From an uncultured Bacilli bacterium (GTDB taxonomy: Bacteria; Bacillota_I; Bacilli_A; RF39; UBA660), in NCBI GenBank assembly GCA_947623705.1, contig CANQHT010000052.1, positions 1-8,395 on the forward strand: 8,395 bases of DNA, given 5' to 3'. The notes under the pieces are model-generated. The model ran no database searches. It was not told where the DNA came from and saw nothing but the letters and a program-made list of their open reading frames with translations. Position 1 is the first letter of the stretch; the number at the start of each line of letters is the position of its first letter. Below, one piece after another: positions 1 through 5,226 of this stretch. Position numbers and translations under genes: made by a program.

Positions 1-24
1 AAAATAAAAAAAATATGGTATATT
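1..24 (-). terminator. Possible weak terminator of the structured RNA
   Basis: On the minus strand a 5-bp A/U-only hairpin (20-24 with 12-16, loop of 3) runs into a T-rich tract (13-1, eight T, one A, four T). The U tract is good but the stem is weak. True termination may lie outside the window, or a longer upstream helix may help. Confidence 0.3.
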
Positions 25-482
25 ATAAATCAATTTTATGGTTTAGGTCGAGTTGAATTTCTCTATTTTCTACTAAAAGTTACCCGTTAGCGATTTCTCT
101 TTAAAGAAAACAATTAGGCGTTACCGGTCTAATTACTCGATTGCCACTTAATCCATACTTTAATACTTATAATATGTACACTCTAGAGATTTTCTCTGAC
201 ACCAGTGATTGTCCTTATCCCCTTTTGCAGTAATGATTTCAACCCCTAACCATTGTAAACAATTTAAGTATTCCACATTACCACTCAGGGCAAGAATTTT
301 AATTAATGCGACGTAGAATAAGGAATTGAGAATATATGCCATTATATCGTTCCTTAAACTTAAAATTACATAATCGCCCTAACTTGGGCAGAAAAAGCGA
401 ATTACATAAAGTGTCTTCTTCTATTAGTAGATTTTTAGCCCTACCTTCAGACAATGTAAGTGACTAGAATAGTGCACCACAC
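1..482 (-). ncRNA. Candidate large structured noncoding RNA, about 480 nt
   Basis: No convincing gene lies here, but a perfect sigma-A promoter reads into it from the right, giving an RNA that starts near 482. Helices seen on the minus strand: 471-477 pairs with 176-182 (7 bp with one G-U), closing a 5' domain. Inside it, 450-459 pairs with 402-407 plus 412-415 (10 bp, 4-nt bulge); 441-445 with 426-430; 386-389 with 376-379; 350-355 with 320-325, enclosing 344-348 with 331-335; 276-282 with 229-235, enclosing 252-255 with 260-263; and 193-197 with 185-189. A 3' domain is closed by 153-157 with 37-41 and 135-140 with 48-53. It contains hairpins 129-134/112-117, 105-109/94-98 and 75-78/66-69. 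The tRNA-like ends of tmRNA and the conserved cores of RNase P and SRP RNA are not visible. The RNA could be a known ornate class such as ROOL, which I cannot confirm from sequence alone. A 60-codon reading frame inside it (160-342) is thought spurious. The 3' end may lie at 1-5 or beyond the window. Confidence 0.6.
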
Positions 483-488
483 GATAAA

Positions 489-517
489 ATTATAGCAAAT
501 TTTGTGATTTATGTCAA
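489..517 (-). promoter_or_regulatory. Consensus sigma-A promoter of the structured RNA
   Basis: On the minus strand the -35 box is TTGACA (512-517) and the -10 box is TATAAT (489-494), both perfect, with an optimal 17-bp spacer that ends in TGC just before the -10 box. This is the strongest promoter in the window. Transcription should start about 7 nt downstream, near 482-485, at the beginning of the structured region. No start codon with a good reading frame follows closely, which fits a highly expressed RNA gene. Confidence 0.85.
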
Positions 518-583
518 ATTTGCGTCAAAAAATAATTTTCTATTAAAAATCTATTGCAATTATTAATATATTATGCATAGTTA

Positions 584-964
584 CTAATATAGTTCCATTT
601 TATAGTCATTACTATTAAGAGTATTTAAATCTACTCTATGCCTAATAAACATATCACTTTGAATTTTTCTAAAAGTTTCTTCCGTAAAAGCTTCATTTAA
701 TAACATTAACTTTCCTTCTTGTGTACCAAAATAAAATGTTCTTTCAGGTTTAAATAATTTTTTAGGAATTATAACTTTAAACATTGTAGAATAATCATCA
801 GGTTCACCGGCTTTAAATAAATAACCAAATTCAACAACTAAATGCTTTAAATCTTTATTTTTATCAATTAGTTTTAAATTATTTAATAAAGATAATGCTA
901 AATCGCCAAAATATTCTTTTACTTTCTTATCAGTTATAACATTTTCATAAATTTTTTCTTCCAT
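584..964 (-). CDS. Hypothetical small soluble protein (126 aa)
   Basis: I do not recognise this protein. It starts MEEKIYENVITDKK and has no signal peptide or membrane segment. It is mixed charged and hydrophobic, with an apparent alpha/beta pattern: a helical, Lys-rich first third, a strand-rich middle (HLVVEFGYLF, TMFKVIIPKKLF, RTFYFG) and a helical end. The start at 964 is chosen because GAAAGGA (977-983) lies upstream, although its 12-nt spacing is a little long. In-frame ATGs at 976, 985 and 1000 also exist. The one at 1000 overlaps the upstream stop as ATGA, so re-initiation giving a 138-aa form is possible. It is the second gene after the DUF3137-like membrane protein and is probably co-transcribed with it, so a shared role is plausible but unproven. 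No clear terminator separates it from the structured-RNA promoter. Confidence 0.7.
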   Translation of the reverse strand: MEEKIYENVITDKKVKEYFGDLALSLLNNLKLIDKNKDLKHLVVEFGYLFKAGEPDDYSTMFKVIIPKKLFKPERTFYFGTQEGKLMLLNEAFTEETFRKIQSDMFIRHRVDLNTLNSNDYKMELY

Positions 965-996
965 AAACTTAATCATTCCTTTCATACTGTTAACTA

Positions 997-1905
997 TCAT
1001 TTATAAAATAAATCTATGCATTTTTTTATATCGTTTTTATAATTCATAATCAAATTATTAATTTGGTTTTCATTCATTTTTTTATTTAAATATTTTTCAA
1101 TACCATATTTATTATTATTAATACCAAAATATAATTTATTATTTTTAAAAAACATAAAAAATTCATCTTTAATAATATATTCTTGAACACTTTGTAACTT
1201 ATTTATAAAATTATCTGTACTAACAACTTTTTTTATTTCTAATTCATTATCACTTGTTATAATAAAATTATCATTTAAATATTTGTCATCAAATTTTAAT
1301 TTTTTAAAAGGTAATTGAACATTTTTTAAATCTTTTGTAGCAAGTAATAAAGTTGATTTTACCACATTAGATGGTATTTCTAATATATAACCATTAAAAA
1401 GAATTTTTGTTTTTTTAGTTCTTTCATTAGTTAGTAGGCTTGTACTTTGTTTTTCTTCTTTAACCAAAATCTTACATTGTTTAAAATTTATAACCTTATA
1501 TATACCTTTTATTTGATTACTAATTATACATTTAATTTTATCGTAACGATAATTTTCATCATTTAAATGTAATGCATCTAAAATTGTATTATCTAAATAA
1601 CCATGTTCAGAATATTCTAATTCACTAAAGTCACCTTTTAAACTAGGAAAAAGGCATTGACTTTCATAATAATATATAACATGTTTTTTTAAAACAAAAT
1701 AAATTATAAATAATCCAGTTGCAAATATAAAAGAAAGCCAGCATAATATTTTTCCTATATTATAAAATTGGTTATTTTCTAAACTAGCTGCTAAAAATCC
1801 CATTCCACAAAATAACATAAGTATAACTAGTACAATATATAATATCAAATTTTTAAAAAAATTTGCTTTATAGACTAATTTATTAATATTTCTTTTGGTA
1901 TTCAT
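997..1905 (-). CDS. DUF3137-like two-pass membrane protein (302 aa)
   Basis: The protein has a short basic N-terminus, two membrane segments (about residues 19-41 and 50-72) and a soluble domain of about 230 residues. The soluble part resembles DUF3137 proteins. Its C-terminal block reads NFIITSDNELEIKKVVSTD, then a helix, then FFKNNKLYFGINN. This recalls the family pattern of a D-x-E-A stretch, a 'tp-f-erL' helix and a 'dnklyiai' strand. The family's function is not established, so none is assigned. The start at 1905 is preferred over an in-frame ATG at 1950 because AGGAGG (1910-1915) sits 4 nt upstream. The gene begins a unit after the cdaR terminator and its TGA stop overlaps a possible downstream ATG. 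Lys, Asn and Ile are very abundant in the soluble part. The family call comes from recognised pattern only. Confidence 0.6.
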   Translation of the reverse strand: MNTKRNINKLVYKANFFKNLILYIVLVILMLFCGMGFLAASLENNQFYNIGKILCWLSFIFATGLFIIYFVLKKHVIYYYESQCLFPSLKGDFSELEYSEHGYLDNTILDALHLNDENYRYDKIKCIISNQIKGIYKVINFKQCKILVKEEKQSTSLLTNERTKKTKILFNGYILEIPSNVVKSTLLLATKDLKNVQLPFKKLKFDDKYLNDNFIITSDNELEIKKVVSTDNFINKLQSVQEYIIKDEFFMFFKNNKLYFGINNNKYGIEKYLNKKMNENQINNLIMNYKNDIKKCIDLFYK

Positions 1906-1921
1906 TATACCTCCTATAAAA

Positions 1922-1950
1922 ATTTTATCACTTAAATAATATATTCTCAA
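1922..1950 (-). promoter_or_regulatory. Probable promoter of the DUF3137-like gene
   Basis: On the minus strand TTGAGA (1945-1950) and TAAAAT (1922-1927) are 17 bp apart, close to sigma-A boxes. It lies after the cdaR terminator and before the strong ribosome binding site. The predicted start near 1915 would leave a very short leader beginning almost at the AGGAGG, which lowers confidence. Confidence 0.4.
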
Positions 1951-1990
1951 TTCTATTTTAATTATTTAGCATTTATTTTGTAAAGAAAGC

Positions 1991-2010
1991 AAAAAAGCAA
2001 TCAAAATTGC
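1991..2010 (-). terminator. Rho-independent terminator after cdaR
   Basis: On the minus strand GCAAT (2010-2006), a TTTG loop and ATTGC form a 5-bp hairpin, followed at once by six T residues and a further T-rich stretch. It begins 2 nt past the cdaR stop codon and should end the cdaA-cdaR transcript. Confidence 0.65.
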
Positions 2011-2011
2011 A

Positions 2012-3385
2012 TTATTTCTTTGTAATTGTAACAGTAGCGGTACTAGTGAATACATAATTAACTAATGGATTATCATTATTTATTTTAATTTCTACTTCAT
2101 GAGTACCTTCACCTAAACCAGATAAATCAACATATGGTTTAATATTTGCTGCCGTTATTTTATCAATGTTAGATCTAACACCTTTAACTTGAACACTGAT
2201 GGTTTTATTAGCAATTTTAGCATCATAACCATCTGGAACATTTAAACCATCAACACTACTAATATCCACAGTCTTTTGCTCTTCATCTCCAAAAGTAACC
2301 TTTATTGTAGCATTCTTAATACTCAATTCTCTTACCCCAACTGGTTTACTAATTACAACCGTATAAGTTTTAACCGCTTCAGCACCTCTGCCATCTACAT
2401 TAATATATACTGGAACAGATTTAATATCTTTAATATCCTCCTCTTCACCATAAATATCGACAGAATAATCAGCTTTATCATTTATGGTAATATCGGCGAT
2501 TGCTTTACCTTTAATTAAATCACCAGTAGTTAAAACAGAAATTGGTACTGTAACATGGTTATCAGTTAAAACTAAAGTACCAGTTAAAGATTTATCTACA
2601 ATAACTACATTTTTTATTATTTCACCATTATAATCATACGCTACTAAAGGAATATCTTTAAGTTCATAAGTACCGGCTTCTTTATAATCATTAGCAACAG
2701 ATACTAATGCTTTAACTGTCGCTATTTTATCAATGGATTTTTGACTACCTTTAACAACAACTTCACTACTATCAAGAGTAACACTAGATACACTTAATTT
2801 TTTGTCTAAATTATCAGTACCCACTAAATCATATGTAACAGTTTTAAGTTCACTTACTTTATCTTCAATTTCGACATTAATATATGATGGATCTAAAATG
2901 TAATCTACGGAATCAATATTTTTTGAATAAGTAAAGTATGCTCGATAAGTACCGGCTTCTTTATATTTTGATAAATTTAACTCAACTTCAAATTCCCCAA
3001 GTTGTTTTGCTAAATAAATAGATGACTTACCACCAGCAATAGTAATATTAACTGTTTCTGGAACATTTTCTACTACAAAGGCCTCATCATTATAAACTAA
3101 TTTTACCGGAACATCTTTAATAATTTCGGCTTCATTACTAATTAAACTAATAACTTTATTATCAATAAGTAAGAAACAAATAATAGCAAATACTAAGGAG
3201 ATGATAATTAAGAATCTTGGATGATTTAAAAGTTTATTGAAACTAGTATTATTACCACCAAGAGATTTAGAAATATTATAAACTAACCTACTTATAGGCA
3301 TAATAATTATCTTATCGATAAATTTACAGAATGAATCAATAATAGTATAGATAATTCGACCTATTTTTTTCAAAAATTTAATCAT
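2012..3385 (-). CDS. cdaR: CdaR (YbbR-domain regulator of diadenylate cyclase)
   Basis: CdaR is the membrane partner and regulator of the c-di-AMP synthase CdaA. The 457-aa protein has one clear membrane segment (about residues 56-74, FLIIISLVFAIICFLLI) followed by an outward-facing region with four YbbR-type repeats. Recurrent cues are 'V-x-V-k-G' strands (VVVKGSQKSIDKI, VQVKGVRSNIDKI) and 'eaGTY' turns (KYKEAGTYRAYF, DYKEAGTYELKDI). Four repeats match the usual CdaR layout. The start at 3385 uses GGTGA 6 nt upstream and overlaps the cdaA end by 8 nt, suggesting translational coupling; in-frame starts at 3400 and 3418 are less well supported. Unusually, about 50 residues rich in Ile, Lys and Phe precede the membrane segment, whereas Bacillus CdaR enters the membrane near its N-terminus. 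A terminator follows directly. Confidence 0.92.
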   Translation of the reverse strand: MIKFLKKIGRIIYTIIDSFCKFIDKIIIMPISRLVYNISKSLGGNNTSFNKLLNHPRFLIIISLVFAIICFLLIDNKVISLISNEAEIIKDVPVKLVYNDEAFVVENVPETVNITIAGGKSSIYLAKQLGEFEVELNLSKYKEAGTYRAYFTYSKNIDSVDYILDPSYINVEIEDKVSELKTVTYDLVGTDNLDKKLSVSSVTLDSSEVVVKGSQKSIDKIATVKALVSVANDYKEAGTYELKDIPLVAYDYNGEIIKNVVIVDKSLTGTLVLTDNHVTVPISVLTTGDLIKGKAIADITINDKADYSVDIYGEEEDIKDIKSVPVYINVDGRGAEAVKTYTVVISKPVGVRELSIKNATIKVTFGDEEQKTVDISSVDGLNVPDGYDAKIANKTISVQVKGVRSNIDKITAANIKPYVDLSGLGEGTHEVEIKINNDNPLVNYVFTSTATVTITKK

Positions 3386-4196
3386 TATCTTCACCACTTT
3401 CATTTTCTTCAGCCTCAAAGAATACTTCAGTCTTTGGACTTAATTCATCAATTAATTTCATTCTAAATTCATCTAATGTTAAATTATAATTTAATTCATT
3501 ATTGCAAGCAATTGAAATACGCCCATTTTCTTCAGATACTACTAATGCAATTGCATCACTTTCTTCAGCAATACCTAAGGCTGCTCTATGACGAGTACCA
3601 AGTCTTTTTGAAATACCCGGATTCATACTTGTTTTAAATACCGAACCCGCACAAGTAATTCGATCTCCTTGAATAATTACCCCACCATCATGCATTGGTG
3701 AATTGGGAAAAAATATTGTTTCAAGTAAATCATCAGTTAAATCGGCATATACTTTTGTGGAATTATCAATATATTCTTGTAAAGATATTTCTCTTTCAAT
3801 AACAATTAAAGCACCGATACGATTTTTCTTAAAATATTCAATAGACTTCATTATTTCAAATACTACTTTTTCTCTTTCATCAACAGTTAAAATTTTATGA
3901 CGCCCTAAAAGTTGGGTTCTACCAATTGATTCCAAAACACTCCGAATTTCGGGTTGAAATATAACAATAATGGCTAAAGGTCCCCATGCAACAACATATT
4001 CTAGTAAAACTCCAACGGTGTAAAGATTTAATAAATCACTTAGAATTTTAATAAGTAAAATAATTACAACACCTTTAACAATTAAAACCATTTTAATATT
4101 ATTTTTAACATTTTTTAAAATATAGTAGAATGCTAACCAAACTATGCTAATATCAATAACTTTAGTAAAAACTCCCCAGATAAAAGATAAATTCAT
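3378..4196 (-). CDS. cdaA: Diadenylate cyclase CdaA (c-di-AMP synthase)
   Basis: CdaA condenses two ATP into cyclic di-AMP, a second messenger for potassium and osmotic balance and cell-envelope homeostasis in Firmicutes. At 272 aa it has the usual family length. Three membrane helices (about residues 5-27, 34-56 and 61-80) are followed by a cytoplasmic DAC domain (about 95-260). The domain carries the substrate motif MHDGGVIIQG (D170) and the catalytic motif GTRHRAALGIAEESDA (R202-H203-R204). The usual DGA triplet reads DGG here, a conservative change. The start is supported by AAGGAG (4205-4210), 8 nt upstream. An extended -10 box and a terminator in the preceding gap suggest it begins its own transcript with cdaR. 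The C-terminus is acidic. The third gene of the common cdaA-cdaR-glmM operon is missing here. Confidence 0.97.
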   Translation of the reverse strand: MNLSFIWGVFTKVIDISIVWLAFYYILKNVKNNIKMVLIVKGVVIILLIKILSDLLNLYTVGVLLEYVVAWGPLAIIVIFQPEIRSVLESIGRTQLLGRHKILTVDEREKVVFEIMKSIEYFKKNRIGALIVIEREISLQEYIDNSTKVYADLTDDLLETIFFPNSPMHDGGVIIQGDRITCAGSVFKTSMNPGISKRLGTRHRAALGIAEESDAIALVVSEENGRISIACNNELNYNLTLDEFRMKLIDELSPKTEVFFEAEENESGEDND

Positions 4197-4226
4197 ATCT
4201 TCAACTCCTTATCTCTTTGCTAATTT

Positions 4227-4235
4227 ATTATAGCA
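4227..4235 (-). promoter_or_regulatory. Extended -10 promoter upstream of cdaA
   Basis: The minus strand reads TGCTATAAT, a perfect -10 box with the extended TG element, about 25 nt before the cdaA ribosome binding site. No good -35 box is seen at 16-18 bp, because the U tract of the upstream terminator occupies that place. Extended -10 promoters can work without one. Confidence 0.6.
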
Positions 4236-4245
4236 AATTTTTTCT

Positions 4246-4268
4246 AAAATAAAAAGTCCCTAAGGACT
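4246..4268 (-). terminator. Rho-independent terminator of the pilin-rnr-smpB operon
   Basis: On the minus strand AGTCC (4268-4264), loop TTAG and GGACT form a 5-bp stem, followed by TTTTTATTTT. It lies 12 nt after the stop of the low-complexity membrane protein and just before the cdaA promoter, so it separates the two transcription units. Confidence 0.75.
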
Positions 4269-4280
4269 AAATTGCTTTTG

Positions 4281-4760
4281 CTAGTTATTATTTGCGGGAT
4301 TTACAGGATTTTCTGGGCTTTGTTGAACAGCTTGGGGTGCTACAGTTTGATTAACGGGACTTGCAACATTATTAACACTTGCCGTTGTATTCATACCATT
4401 AACTGCTTGGGCATTCGCTACGGCATTAATATTTGTTATCGGTTCTTCTTGAACTGCCGTAAAATTGGGATTATTTTGACTACTTTCTCCATGTAATATT
4501 GAAGCATCAGTTAACTCAACCCCTTTTGTTTCTGGATTAATATTTTTAGAAGTTGTTACCATATCGGATAAACTTTTACCTTCCGGTACCATAATATTCT
4601 CTAGATCCATCTCGTTCATTTCATCTTCACTCTTTTTAAGTAAATCATTTTTAGTCTTTCTTGTATCATAGATATAACCAATAAGTGCAAATAACAAAAT
4701 GATTGTAACTGTTAAAAACCAAGCATAATTATTACCAACAAATTCAATTAATTTTTCCAT
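4281..4760 (-). CDS. Single-pass membrane protein with N/Q/P/A-rich tail (159 aa)
   Basis: I do not recognise the family. One membrane helix (about residues 12-31, FLTVTIILLFALIGYIY) is followed by a basic patch (TRKTKNDLLKK). By the positive-inside rule this puts the C-terminus in the cytoplasm (inference). Residues 43-75 are acidic and helical, and the last 70 or so are low-complexity, rich in Asn, Gln, Pro, Ala and Val and probably disordered. The start has a strong AGGAGG 7 nt upstream. It is the last gene of the operon, 46 nt after smpB. SecG is often found near rnr-smpB, but this protein has one rather than two membrane helices and no SecG pattern. A membrane tether or scaffold is possible but unsupported. 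Confidence 0.8.
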   Translation of the reverse strand: MEKLIEFVGNNYAWFLTVTIILLFALIGYIYDTRKTKNDLLKKSEDEMNEMDLENIMVPEGKSLSDMVTTSKNINPETKGVELTDASILHGESSQNNPNFTAVQEEPITNINAVANAQAVNGMNTTASVNNVASPVNQTVAPQAVQQSPENPVNPANNN

Positions 4761-4806
4761 TTTTATTCCTCCTAGTTAAATATATTGCAAAATCTTAAAT
4801 TTATAT

Positions 4807-5226
4807 CTAACTTTCTAATCTTTTTAAATCTTTTTCTTTGATGGCTTCTCTTTTATCGTAATTTTTCTTACCCTTACATATACCTACACTTATTTTAGCA
4901 TATTCCCCTTTAATATAACATCTTATAGGTATTAAAGTATAACCTTCAATTTTAGTAAGTTCCTTTAATTTTCTAATTTCTTTTTTATGTAAGAGTAATT
5001 TTCTTTCTCTTCTTTCATCGTGATTAAATATATTACCTTCTTCATATTTAGCAATATACATATTAATAATGAAAGCTTCATCGTTTTTGATTCTAACATA
5101 AGTATCTTTTAAATCGGCCGAACCTTTTCTAACTGATTTTATTTCGGTACCTGTTAAAACTAAACCGGCTTCTATTTCACTTTCGATAAAGTAATCAAAT
5201 TTTGCTTTTCTATTAATTATTTCCAT
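4807..5226 (-). CDS. smpB: SsrA-binding protein SmpB
   Basis: SmpB binds the tRNA-like part of tmRNA and carries it into stalled ribosomes, starting trans-translation and tagging of incomplete proteins. The sequence matches the family throughout: NRKAKFDYFIESEIEAG at the start, the TGTEIKSVRKGSADLKDTYV core, NHDERRERKLLLHK, and the C-terminal KKNYDKREAIKEKDLKR motif. At 139 aa it is shorter than Bacillus SmpB (about 156), because the tail stops soon after KREAIKEKD. That tail normally forms a helix in the mRNA channel. The start lies inside the end of rnr (14-nt overlap) with GAGG 6 nt upstream, so translation is probably coupled. No tmRNA gene is recognisable beside it. Confidence 0.98.
   Translation of the reverse strand: MEIINRKAKFDYFIESEIEAGLVLTGTEIKSVRKGSADLKDTYVRIKNDEAFIINMYIAKYEEGNIFNHDERRERKLLLHKKEIRKLKELTKIEGYTLIPIRCYIKGEYAKISVGICKGKKNYDKREAIKEKDLKRLES

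Noticed and set aside
160..342. 60-codon minus-strand reading frame with an AAGGA site
   Set aside because: Its start signals are buried in a hairpin and its body is crossed by helices of the structured RNA. Its composition (Trp, Cys, His, Gln) is unlike the neighbouring proteins. Kept only as an alternative in the RNA entry.
1..482. tmRNA (ssrA) or RNase P RNA gene near smpB
   Set aside because: No GGTTCRA T-arm, no GGGG...CCCC acceptor ends and no plausible tag with tandem stops; the conserved RNase P core strings are also absent.
323..1953. 15-nt perfect complement between the structured RNA (323-337) and the DUF3137 promoter strand (1939-1953)
   Set aside because: In DNA this AT-rich, one such match somewhere in 8.4 kb is roughly expected by chance, and the target lies upstream of the predicted transcription start, so it may not be in the mRNA.
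2276..2518. Plus-strand reading frame opposite cdaR
   Set aside because: Antisense shadow of a well-supported gene, with no ribosome binding site and no recognisable family.
3703..3900. Plus-strand reading frame opposite cdaA
   Set aside because: Antisense shadow of the DAC domain; no independent support.
4272..4496. Plus-strand reading frame opposite the low-complexity membrane protein
   Set aside because: Shadow frame created by the repetitive Asn/Ala/Val codons of the minus-strand gene; no start signal.
4281..4760. SecG
   Set aside because: SecG often sits near rnr-smpB, but this protein has one membrane helix, a long low-complexity tail and no SecG pattern.
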